The notes below the pieces were generated by a model. The model was not told the origin of the DNA. It made no database searches and was given only the letters and a program-made list of their open reading frames with translations. Positions 10,369 to 20,825 of a stretch of DNA of 64,000 nucleotides are shown here, piece after piece. The translations under genes and the position numbers were made by a program. How positions within the stretch are numbered: position 1 is the stretch's first letter; every line of letters begins with the position of its first letter. Origin of the DNA: Meloidogyne chitwoodi (Eukaryota; Nematoda; Chromadorea; Rhabditida; Meloidogynidae); NCBI GenBank assembly GCA_015183035.1, contig JACZZP010000006.1, positions 806,001 to 870,000 of the forward strand. The letters run 5' to 3'.

Positions 10369-13031
10369 ATGAATACAATTATTCTATTTTTCTTAATTAT
10401 TTTCCTTCTTTTCTTTAACTTTAAAAAAATTGAAAATAATAAAAATATTAGTTTAACTAAGAGAAATATAAAAAATGAAACAAAATTTAATCAAACAAAA
10501 AAATTTATTCCAAAAAAACGCCGAAAAATTAAATTACCTACAAAACCAAAATTAATTGATAATTCTGTAAAAAATAAAACAATTGACAAAAATACAGAAA
10601 ATTTTGCTTTAAACAAAACTGTTAAATTAACAACGAGAAGAATTGTTAGTTTTAATTTAATTTTATATTTAAATTAAATATTAAATAAATTAGTAAGAAT
10701 TAAAAAATTAAATTGTTTTATTTTCTTCAAAAATATTTTGACAAACAAAAAAAGTAGAGAAAAACTGAGAAACTTGAAAATCAGTTTTTGAATTAAATTG
10801 GAAATTAAATTCCATATCTATATTTTTTAGAACAAAAGGTACTTTTTTTAAAAGCAAAGACAATTGTTGGGGTATTTATATGTGACTTATTTAATATTTA
10901 AAAAATAATTTAGTAATTTAAAAATGAATTTTATTTAAGAAACCCAAAAATATTAAAAAGCAACAACAACATTTAAATAATAAAAATATAACAAATAATA
11001 TCTCATCAACATTTATAAATAATGATTTTACTATAAAACCAATTAATATAACTACAATGGAAGAAATAGAATTTATCGAAAAAACTACTAAAATTAATTT
11101 AAATAATAATAATACAAATTTAACTGAAGAAAATGAAATTATAATGGTTAGTCAACATTTTGGTACTGATTTATCAAATAATATTAATGAGACTTTTGAA
11201 GAAGATTATTATGATGATTATAATAATAATACTATTGAAGGAATAAAAAATCAAACAATAATAATTGAAGAAGCAAATTTTGAAGAAGAAGAAAATAATA
11301 AAACTGTTAAGAAGTAAGTGAATAAAATTAAAAAATAATTTAAATATTATGGGAGAAAATAGGTATTATAAAATTAAATAAATATTTAAGTATTTAACTT
11401 TTTATTAAAAAAAAATAAATAATTATATATAAAATTAGCCAGATAATTGAAGAAGAACAACCTGAAGTAATAGTTGAACACATTGACGATATTGAACTTT
11501 ATGATGAAGAATTGCATGCAGAGGAAATTGTAGAAAATATTGATACTGCAAAATTTATTTATGGTGAGAAATGTTTAATTTTAATTTAATTTTAATTTAA
11601 TTTTATAAATAGATTTTTAATATTTAACTGACCTTTAACTCAAAACCCTTTTAATACAATTAGTACCTTTGTGAAAATTGTAAGAAAGAGTATAAAAGCG
11701 AAAAATAACAAGGGAACTTTAAATAATCCAAAATTTTATAATTTACCAATCAAGGCATAGAGAAGAATCTCAAAGTTGAAAAACAGGTAGAAACCTCAAA
11801 ATAAATCTTTACATGAACAAATAATTAGTGGTATAAATTAATTTTTTTATTTAGCTCTTTCGTTAGATGAAGTATTTAATAATTCAACAAAAGAGTTAAA
11901 CAAGTTGTGTGTAATCGAAAAATTAGATATAACAATTGAATCAGATATTGATATTTTACTTGAAACTGCTATTGAAAAAGCAAAATTAGAAATTAATAAA
12001 TGTTTTTTAAAAAATAAAAATGAGGAATGTATTGTAAATAAATATTTAAATAATAAAGAAAATTTAATAATGAATGGAGAAGAATTGGGTTTATATGAAG
12101 TTAATCCTAATAAAAGTATTGAAATTTCAGTTAAATAAATATTTTTAAATTAAAAAAAAAATATTTTTTTTAAGAAATTTGATTTTGATTATAATTTAAT
12201 TATGAAAGGAAATATTGAATTAAGTAAACAACTTTTAGAAGTTTCTCAAAATGGAGTGATTTATCGTAAATTATTAAGCAGCAAAAATAATAAAAAATAT
12301 TTTATTAAATCAAGTGGATTTATTAATCGTGAAATAAGATATTCTAGAGCAATTTATTGTGTTAAGGTTATTTTTAAATAAAATAAAATTTAAAATTATT
12401 TTTATTTATTTTAAGAAATTATCTCTTAATATTATTGAAAAATATCATTCAGAAAGAAAAACAAAAGAAGCTGTTTTAAATTATACAATTGCTGGAGTTT
12501 GGATTAAAAATGATGTAAAAATATTTAAATTTTAATATGTTCGTAAAGAAAATATTAAAAAAATTTATATTTAGAAAAATATTACTGAGAAAATGAAAAA
12601 TGTTGTTGAATACAGAAATAAGCTTAATAATAATTCATTAAATAATACCTTAAGATATAAAACTTACGAAAAAATATTAAATGTTGCAATGTTGGAAAGT
12701 AAAAATGAAGGTAATAAATAAATTAATTACCTATATATTTAATCTATTTTTAAAATTTTAATTACCATTCATAATTGAAAAGTTAAAAAAATTTAAAATT
12801 TTCTTAATTTTTTGTGAATATTTCAAAATTTAGGGCTTTATTAATATTTTTGAAAAATTAATAATTTAAAAATTTCAATCACTTTTTCTATAAAATTTTA
12901 AATTAAAAGGATCAACAATGAACATCTTTGGCTATATTATTTTAGACAACATGAAAAACCAAGAAGAATTAAACAAATGTAGTATAAATAATAAATGTAT
13001 TATTTTTTTCTATATTAAAGGATTAAATTAA
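10369..13031 (+). CDS. unrecognised secreted acidic Asn/Glu-rich protein
   Basis: Eight exons (10369-10644, 10940-11313, 11439-11563, 11855-12129, 12175-12366, 12416-12514, 12575-12710, 12910-13031) keep phase throughout and give 532 residues. The N terminus (MNTIILFFLIIFLLFF) is a signal peptide. It is followed by a Lys-rich basic segment with KKRRK (about residues 45-60), then an acidic Glu/Asp/Asn stretch (about 110-260), then a mixed segment with several Cys in exons 4, 5 and 8. Many Asn-X-Ser/Thr sites suggest glycosylation. No known domain or motif is recognised. The good phase agreement across seven introns supports a real gene. The last small exon is less certain, because its reading frame is short and its acceptor lies about 200 bases downstream. 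Confidence 0.7.
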
Positions 13032-14094
13032 TTTATAATATTATTTTTATATAAAAAAATATTCTTCCCTTAAAAATATAATTTAATAAATTTTATTAAT
13101 TTTAACAAAATAATAATAGCAATTTATTTTACAAAAAAATGAAAAAAGAAAAGCAATTTAATTTAAAAAATTGTGCAAGTGGCAGGACTAATAAATACAC
13201 ACAAATTAATTATTGAGATGAAAAAATAATATATTTAATTAGATTATATATTCTCTCTCATCAAATTTAAAATTGATGATTAATATTAAAGAATTTTAAA
13301 TTATTTAGATTTTGGGACTACCATTAATGAGCTATTGACTATTTTATAAGATTTTGATCATTTTGAGTCTTTTTTAGTCTCAACTTTTTGCTAAAAATGG
13401 TCTAGAGCTCATAAAATGAGTTTAACAATAAAGAAGGATAAAAAGAGATTTAATTATTTCTTTTGTGAAAGAACAATAAATCAGAATAAAATTAGAAGAA
13501 TGGAATAAAAATATGTATTATTATTAGTTAATTTTTTAAATATAAAGTAAATTACGAAGGAATTCAGAAATTAAAACCCTTCACTAAAAATTAATTTGAT
13601 AAACAAATTATAATAGAAAGATTATATTAAAAAATTAAACTCGTCAAAATAAATTGAAATATTCTAAAAAGTATTTTTTTAACAGTTTGAATATATTTAA
13701 ATTTGATTATTGAGCGATTAATGAATTTTAAAAAAGATAAAGAAGCTTATTTTGAGCTCGGATTAAGTTTGAAAGTATTATTTATATATAAATGAAATTA
13801 TACATATGATTAACTTATTAATCTTCTCAAACTTAAAATTTATTTTAATGGTTAGACAAATATTTAAAAGAATTTAATAAACGAATTTTCAAAATTTTTA
13901 ATAAAAATCAGTATTGGCAGTAAAAAATCCGAACTAACAAAAAGTTAAAAAAATAAAAGAATATTAAAATGCCAAAATTATTTGCAAATATAAGAGAATA
14001 TTTTAATAAAATACATATTTATTTATTAATAATCTAAAAATAAGAAGGCCAACCATGATTTTATGATTAAACTTTTTCCCTCAAAGAAAATTTT
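13032..14094. other. intergenic, 3' flanks of convergent genes
   Basis: About 1 kb of AT-rich sequence between the ends of two convergent genes. No open frame with coding character and no clear repeat are seen. Confidence 0.5.
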
Positions 14095-15157
14095 TCAAAT
14101 AATTTCACAACAAGAATGCCTTTGCTTTTGCCTAGCATTTTGGACATAATTAATTTCTCGAACAATTTCAGCAAAAACTGTGTTTACATTATGAGCACTT
14201 TTTGCAGAACATTCAGCAAATGGGCAAGCCCAATATTCTAAAAATAAAAATTTTAGGATTCTGAATATTTTGCAATTATTTATCATTCTAATATTTTTAT
14301 CAAACCTGCTAAAGCGGCACCATCTTCAGATCGTACCTAAAAATCAAGTTTCAATTTAACAACTAAAAACCAATGAAAAATTGGTATAAGAGCTAATTTA
14401 AACACTTAATAAAAAATTTCTAGTGATTATTAAAAAAATAGGATTTAGAAAATCCTGATTGAAAAATTTTTCATAATTATAGCCCGGTCGGACGGGTCGT
14501 TTAAGTTAATAAGTACTGATTTACTTTCAATATTTTAAATTCGGTAATATTTACTCTAAACATAATTTTAACCTGTCTTTGATGAGCCAAATCACATTTA
14601 TTTCCAACTAATAAAATTGGAACTTGATCAGTACCCTCAAAAAATTTCAAAATTAAAACAAAAAACTTTAAAAACCTTAACACGAATTATTTGGTCACGC
14701 ATTGTTCGAATATCATGAAAGCTCTGCTGGTTAGTTATTGAATAGATGACGAGAAAACCTTGTCCATTTTTTATATATAAATCACGCATAGAGGCAAATT
14801 GTTCAGTTCCAGCAGTGTCAAGAATTTCAAGTACACAAGGCTGGCCATCGACCTAAATTAATTTATTAATAAATCAAAGTTGAGTCACTTTATCTTAAAT
14901 TAAATTGTTTCAAAATAATTTAGTCTAATAATAAAACAAAAATATTGAATTTTAATCAATTGAAATAATATTTAAAAATACAATTGGAAATAGAAATATA
15001 AGCACTTTTAAATTAAAAAAACCTCAATCTCTTTACGATAAAAATCTTCAATTGTCGGGTCATATTTTACAATAAATTTGTTTGAAACAAATTGAACTGT
15101 TAATGCAGATTTTCCAACTCCTCCAGAGCCAAGAACAACTACTTTGAATTCCCGCAT
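14095..15157 (-). CDS. rap-2: Rap2-type small GTPase
   Basis: Five exons (15157-15023, 14852-14676, 14635-14573, 14336-14306, 14237-14095) encode 182 residues, the usual Rap length. All Ras-family motifs are present: P-loop GSGGVGKS (10-17), effector loop YDPTIEDFY (32-40), DTAGTEQ (57-63) with the Thr61 typical of Rap where Ras has Gln, NKCD (116-119) and SAK (146-148). Phe39 and the segment [11 protein letters not shown] match Rap2 rather than Rap1. The C terminus ends CCEII, a CAAX box (CEII), so the protein should be prenylated and membrane-bound. Rap GTPases cycle between GDP and GTP forms and control adhesion and junctional signalling. The small exons and introns are typical of a nematode gene. 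The 15158-15378 upstream region is an AT-rich presumed promoter. Confidence 0.96.
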
Positions 15158-15378
15158 TGAAATATATATAAATTATTAAATAATCTGTATGTAGAGTTAG
15201 ATAATTTAGAAAGATAAAAATAGACTTTGATATTTTTAAATAGTAAATATGTAAATCTTAAAATAATTTTAATCGAGTTCAATAAAGAAAAATTTGTGAC
15301 ATAGTATCATTAGAAAAGAGGTGACTAATTTATTGATTCTCAACAATAAGTCACAAAATGCGTTAAAGTCGAAAAATA

Positions 15379-16149
15379 GGCACTATTAAAGATGAGCGGG
15401 CCCTTTTTTGCAGATTTTTTCTGCGGACAAATTATATATTATTTGTCTGTTTTTTTGATTGATTTTTTCCCAAGGCAATAAGAGTGTACCTGGACTAACA
15501 AATCGTTGGCATGGGTAAAAATTGAAACATGATTCCAAACATTTTAAAATACATTAGAAATATCACCAAAAGCACATTTGGACCTATTGGGGGTGTTTTA
15601 TTACTTCTCCATTTTTGGGCCCATTGCTAGTTGGTCTTGGAGCAAACTTGGACCTATTCTTTGAAATTTATTCTAAATATTTTATTTTTCGTGTAAAGGC
15701 AATACACAATCAGACCAAAATACCTTCTACACATTAGAGTAAATTTCGGCATGCCTAAATTTCAACGAATAGATCCAAATTTGCTCTAAGACCAACCAGC
15801 CATGGGCCAAAAAATGGGGAAGTAATAAAACACCCCCAATAGGTCCAACTGTGCTTTTGGTGATATTTCTAATGTACTACCAACCTTTTGCTGAAGCCCT
15901 TCTTCTTGAAAGCTGATTTTGGTGTATAATTGTAACAACGTAAAATTTTTAAGAGTTAGAATAATTTTATTGGATAATTGATTAACAAAAATATAAATGA
16001 CAAGGTAAAAAACATTTAAACATATTTGTTAGTCCAGGTACACTCTTATTGCCTTGGGAAAAAATCAATCAAAAAAACAGACAAATAATATATAATTTGT
16101 CCGCAGAAAAAATCTGCAAAAAAAGGGCCCGCTCATCTTTAATAGTGCC
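15379..16149. mobile_element. nested-palindrome MITE, hAT-like
   Basis: The left arm starting GGCACTATTAAAGATGAGCG at 15379 is repeated inverted at the right end (about 16023-16149), an inverted repeat of about 130 bases. A second inverted pair lies inside it (about 15541-15660 and 15769-15880, with ACCTATTGGGGGTGTTTTAT and its complement). The whole 771 bp could fold into a long hairpin. Flanks read GAAAAATA on the left and GAAAAATG on the right, a near-perfect 8 bp target duplication as made by hAT transposases. There is no coding capacity. Confidence 0.75.
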
Positions 16150-16239
16150 GAAAAATGTTGCATAAATTATTCCATCTGTCTGATAAATCCGTCTCGGACC
16201 GGATTGTAATGAGGCGGCATGGAAAATTAGATACCGGCT

Positions 16240-17340
16240 CACTGTGGTTACACTCAGTTGAAAAAGTGTCATAGCATCAGAGGAAAAATAGGTATGCGTT
16301 AGCCGTCAGATCTGGTAGGTTAGGAAACGGTGAGATGCGCTTGAAACAAAAGAAGAGAGAAGGATAAACGGTCAGCAGCGTAGGAAGTTGCAAAAGGGTC
16401 AGGGAGTATGAAAAAGACAAAATGGTCAATGAGAGACTTTCTCTCTTGCATAAGGGAAATTATTAGGAACCTATAGTATGAGAATCTCATAGTCAAATTT
16501 TTTCAAATTTTGTATAGTTGTAGCATTATATATATTTACTACAATTCTACAAATTTTGAGCCGCGTACAAACTTAAATAGCTGAGTTATGATTTTTTGAA
16601 AATCAATGAAAATTGCCATATTTATGGCCATAACTTTCTTCAAAGTTATTCAATCACATTGATTTTGGTTTTAATCGACTCAGCGATGAAAATAGAACAA
16701 TCTCATATAAATTTTTCTTGAATAATAATTGATCTCATCAGTTTTGTTTTATCCGACTTCGGTGAAAATTAGGAGCTTCTAAAACAAAGGATTCCCTGGT
16801 CCATGTTTTTTCAAATTTTGTAATTTTATAGCTCTATTATTGATATGTAATCCTATAAAATTTTAAGAAAAAATAACAATATTTGGAGAAGTTATGATTT
16901 TTTGAAAATCGGTTAAAATTTATCTATTTTTGGCCATAACTTTCTTCAAAATTTTCAAATCACTTTAATTTTCATTTCAATCGACTAAGCGTTGCTTTCT
17001 GCTTTTTTTTTCATTCCCTCTTTTGCTTCTTTCACGATAAAACCTCTCAATAGTTGATTTTCTAGGCATATCTAAATGTTAAAGCAAAATTTTTTCAAAA
17101 GAAGCAAAATCTTTCAACTTTTTTTCTTAAAATATTCTTAAAACTATAATCTATGAAATTGTTAGACGAAATTAAAATCTGTTAACTAAAAGTCGAGATA
17201 TTGGATTTTAAAGTAGGTAACCTCATTTCTGGGTAAAATGAAAAACGAGAGTAATGCTTAAAACGAGAGAGTAAATTATAGCGAGAAAGAAAAACGAGAG
17301 ACTACACAAATTTTTCTATGTGCTGAGTGTAACCACTGTG
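16240..17340. mobile_element. non-autonomous DNA transposon, 1.1 kb
   Basis: The ends are inverted repeats: CACTGTGGTTACACTCAG at 16240 and its near complement ending at 17340. CCGGCT occurs directly on both outer sides (16234-16239 and 17341-17346), a target duplication of at least 6 bp. Internally, segments near 16490-16700 and 16790-16990 are imperfect direct repeats sharing GTTATGATTTTTTGAAAATC and GGCCATAACTTTCTTCAAA, so the interior was partly duplicated. No transposase frame is present. Confidence 0.75.
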
Positions 17341-17365
17341 CCGGCTGGGACTATTCCGTGCTGCC

Positions 17366-19640
17366 GATTGGTGGCACGACTTTTCGTCAACGGAATTTAC
17401 GTCAATGGACCATTCGTCAATACTTTTCGTCATTGGACTTTATGTCAACAGACTTTTCGTCAATTCAAATATTTTTTTTAAAGTTAAACAGGGTGTCCTT
17501 CTTTGCTAGCAAAAAAATAAAAAAACTTAAAATAATCTAAACAATTAAGTCATACATAAATATAAACATTTCCAAAAAAAATAGACAAACAAGTTAGCGA
17601 AATAATCATCCAAATACCCAAATTACTATAACAAAAACAATCGTCTAACACAGCAAAAACTTTACCAAAGAAGGACTATAACATAATTAAAACATTTACA
17701 AACAAAACAATACATAGAGAAATTAAAAGATGATCAAGAATGAGTCAAGTTTTAAGTTCAAGCTGTCAACACTGGCTCCGAAAACCGTGCCAAATAATAT
17801 ACAACAATAAAAGGAAATAATAAAGGAAGTTGATCTCCTACTTTCCCTGACCTTACACACCACCATCACAGTACTACCACCGTTGTCGTAGCTTGTAGAC
17901 GTTAGTATAGCTCCTAGAACCTTGGCCCATAGAACTAACGCCTTAGCGTGGCTCCTAAGACACCAGTTTATTGAACAAACGCCTTAGCTTAGCTCCTAAG
18001 ACCTAAGTCTCTAGAACCAACGCCGTTAGCGTAGCTCGCCAAACCTTAGTCTCTAGAACCAACGCCGTTAGCGTAGCTCGCCAAACCTTAGTCTCAAGCA
18101 CCACCGTCGTTAGCGTAGCTCGTAGACCGTTGACGTTGCTCGTAGACGTTGTCGTAACTTGTAGACGTTAGCATACTCCTAGAACCTTGGCTCATAGAAC
18201 TAACGCCTTAGTGTGGCTCCTAAGACACCAGTTTATTGAACAAACGCCTTAGCTTAGCTCCTAAGACACCAGTTTATTGAACAAACGCCTTAGCTTAGCT
18301 CCTAAGACCTTAGTCTCTAGAACCAACGCCGTTAGCGTAACTCGCAAAACCTTAGTCTCTAGAACCAACGCCGTTAGCGTAGCTCGCAAAACCTTAGTCT
18401 CTAGAACCAACGCCGTTAGCGTAGCTCGCAAAACCTTGGCCCATAGAACCGCTGCCGTTAGCGTAGCTCGTAGACCGTTGACGTTGCTCGTAGACGTTGT
18501 CGTAACTTGTAGACGTTAGCATACTCCTAGAACCTTGGCTCATAGAACTAACGCCTTAGTGTGGCTCCTAAGACACCAGTTTATTGAACAAACGCCTTAG
18601 CTTAGCTCCTAAGACACCAGTTTATTGAACAAACGCCTTAGCTTAGCTCCTAAGACACCAGTTTATTGAACAAACGCCTTAGCTTAGCTCCTAAGACACC
18701 AGTTTATTGAACAAACGCCTTAGCTTAGCTCCTAAGACACCAGTTTATTGAACAAACGCCTTAGCTTAGCTCCTAAGACACCAGTTTATTGAACAAACGT
18801 CTTAGCTTAGCTCCTAAGACACCAGTTTATTGAACAAACACCTGAGCTTAGCTCCTAAGACCTAAGTCTCTAGAACCAACGCCGTTAGCGTAGCTCGCAA
18901 AACCTTAGTCTCTAGAACCAACGCCGTTAGCGTAGCTCGCAAAACCTTGGCCCATAGAGCTTCCTCCGTTAGTGTAGCTGACCGTTGACGTTCCTCGTAG
19001 ACGTTGGCGTTGCTCGTAGACGTTGGCGTATCTTGTAGACGTTAGCATACTCCTAGAACCTTGGCTCATAGAACTAACGCCTTAGCGTGGCTCCTAAGAC
19101 ACCAGTTTATTGAACAAACACCTTAGCTTAGCTCCTAAGACACCAGTTTATTGAACAAACACCTGAGCTTAGCTCCTAAGACCTAAGTCTCTAGAACCAA
19201 CGCCGTTAGCGCAGCTCGCCAAACCTTAGTCTCTAGAACCAACGCCGTTAGCGTAGCTCGCCAAACCTTAGTCTCAAGCACCACCGCCGTTAGCGTAGCC
19301 CGCAAAACCTTGGCCCATAGAACCGCTGCCGTTAGCGTAGCTCGTAGACCGTTGACGTTGCTCGTAGACGTTGTCATAACTTGTAGACGTTGGCGCTGCA
19401 ATTAGAACAGGAGAATGGTAAAATACGCTGTTTATATAGTATCGAACTTTTAAAAACGCCACCATTTCTACTTCCCAAATCAGTTTACTATAAAAATTCG
19501 GACAAACATATGTATAGACTAACTCCTTAATTATGTATTATAAAAATATTTTTATATTGACGAAAAGTCCGTTGACTTAAAGTCTATTGACAAAAATTAT
19601 TGACAGATGGTCCGTTGACACAAAGTCATGGAGCCTCGCC
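17366..19640. mobile_element. non-autonomous element with repeat-built termini and minisatellite core
   Basis: The left end (about 17376-17462) is a chain of short units of the type GTCAAYGGACTTTTCGTCAA. The right end (about 19556-19630) carries the same chain inverted. Between them lie a few hundred bases of unique sequence and the tandem array at 17870-19400. Inverted ends made of subterminal repeats are a feature of several MITE-like families. The exact borders and target duplication are unclear, though ATTGG occurs just outside or at both ends. Confidence 0.6.
17870..19400. repeat. minisatellite with two related 41-42 bp units in higher-order order
   Basis: Unit A (about 41 bp, containing GACACCAGTTTATTGAACAA and GCCTTAGCTTAGCTCC) runs about seven times in a row from 18557 to 18850. 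Unit B (about 42 bp, containing TCTCTAGAACCAACGCCGTT) occurs in blocks of two or three. A third segment (GACGTTGCTCGTAGACGTTG) follows the B blocks at about 18130, 18470, 18985 and 19345. The units share a common core and are arranged B-C-A repeatedly, a higher-order structure. The array is much richer in GC than its surroundings. Long open frames here are by-products of the repeat. Confidence 0.9.
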
Positions 19641-19873
19641 AATTTAGTCCTATGCTTTGATTGTTTTTCCTAAATTTCATCATAATCAGAATCCATTGGT
19701 TTTAAGATTTTTAAACGTGCTTGAGCTTCAATAAATTCCAAAATGTCCGATTTATTTAAACAAAACTATTTTAAATTTTAAAGCATAAAGTTAACAGCTC
19801 TAATTATTATTAATCGTTAATAACATATTTATTATAATTTTATTAAAAATATTAAAAATAACAATAAAAATAT

Positions 19874-20825
19874 TTAACAAAGAGATGTTTCTCCAGATAA
19901 ACCATAACGATGATTATTATTTCCTGAACGGTCTCGAAGGTGAATAGTTGATGATTGTGTTGCATTTGCTGGCAAATTTGTTTCTAAATTTCTAATTTTA
20001 TCAAATAAAATAAATTAAAAATTTATTTACCTTTCCATCGAGAAACAGGCGTTGTTGAATCACGATAATATTGTGTTGAATTAAATTGAGGAAACTGAGT
20101 GACAGAGTTTCGTTGACAGGAAGAATTATATGGAAAAGAATTATTTCGTTGTAAATTGTTTTGAGGATTATCTAAAATCATTGGAGAAATAATATGAGCA
20201 ACAGAAGATTTTTGTTGATTAATACCTCCTTTTAAAATAATTTTTTTTTTAATTAAATAATTCTAAATCATTAACTTTATTATTATTATTTTTTATTATT
20301 AAAATTCTTTAATTTAAAACTTAAAATTATTAAACATTATAAATATTATTATTTTAATATATTATTTTTTAAATTTAATTTTACCAATTAAATTTTCATT
20401 TCCATCTATTTGTTGATTTTTTCTAAAAGAACGGCTTCGATCCAATACTTCTATCAATAAACGTTTAGATACTTCTTCACTTTCGAGACGAACATTTTCT
20501 TTCATTTTTTGCTGACGTTTTCTCTAAATTATTTGTTAAAAATAAAAATATATTTTTATTTTTCTTTTAATTTATTTTTAAATATTTTGAGAATATTTTA
20601 AACAATTAAATTTTTTTAACTAACCTCACAATCTTCGCCTTTATCAAATCCTTTTTTCATTCCTTTTCGATATCCTAACCAATGACAAATATATCCAACC
20701 AAAATAATAATAGCCAAAGTAATAATACTTATAATACCACCCCAAAGAAGAATATGTCCACGTACAAAACAAGGCTCATTTTTGCCAGGACATTCTGGAC
20801 AAGTTGGACAATTGCCCATTATCAT
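19874..20825 (-). CDS. small single-pass membrane protein, unrecognised
   Basis: Four exons (20825-20625, 20523-20385, 20228-20031, 19983-19874) keep phase and give 215 residues. The start may be the first Met or the Met two codons later (MGNCPTCPEC); the latter would expose a Gly2 and Cys4 that could be lipid-modified. Residues about 5-18 hold four Cys spaced like a small loop. A strong membrane segment (about 26-48, LLWGGIISIITLAIIILVGY) follows, then a basic juxtamembrane stretch (GYRKGMKKGFDKG) and a Ser/Gln/Asn-rich tail with no domain. By the positive-inside rule the tail is cytoplasmic. No family is recognised. The last exon needs the second of two closely spaced acceptors, because the first would create an immediate stop. 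Confidence 0.7.

Noticed and set aside
16069..16272. 67-codon minus-strand frame
   Set aside because: It crosses the border between two transposons, so it cannot be an old gene.
18277..18519. Open frame of 80 codons with repeated SRTNAVSVARKTL-type peptide
   Set aside because: It is a read-through of the 42 bp minisatellite. Similar frames open on the other strand, and the repeat lies inside a transposon-like element.
17870..19400. Tandem units considered as a CRISPR array
   Set aside because: Units are contiguous with no unique spacers, are of two related kinds, and lie in a eukaryotic transposon.
19183..19401. Minus-strand open frame with repeated LETKVWRATLTA-type peptide
   Set aside because: The same minisatellite read on the other strand; no exon context.
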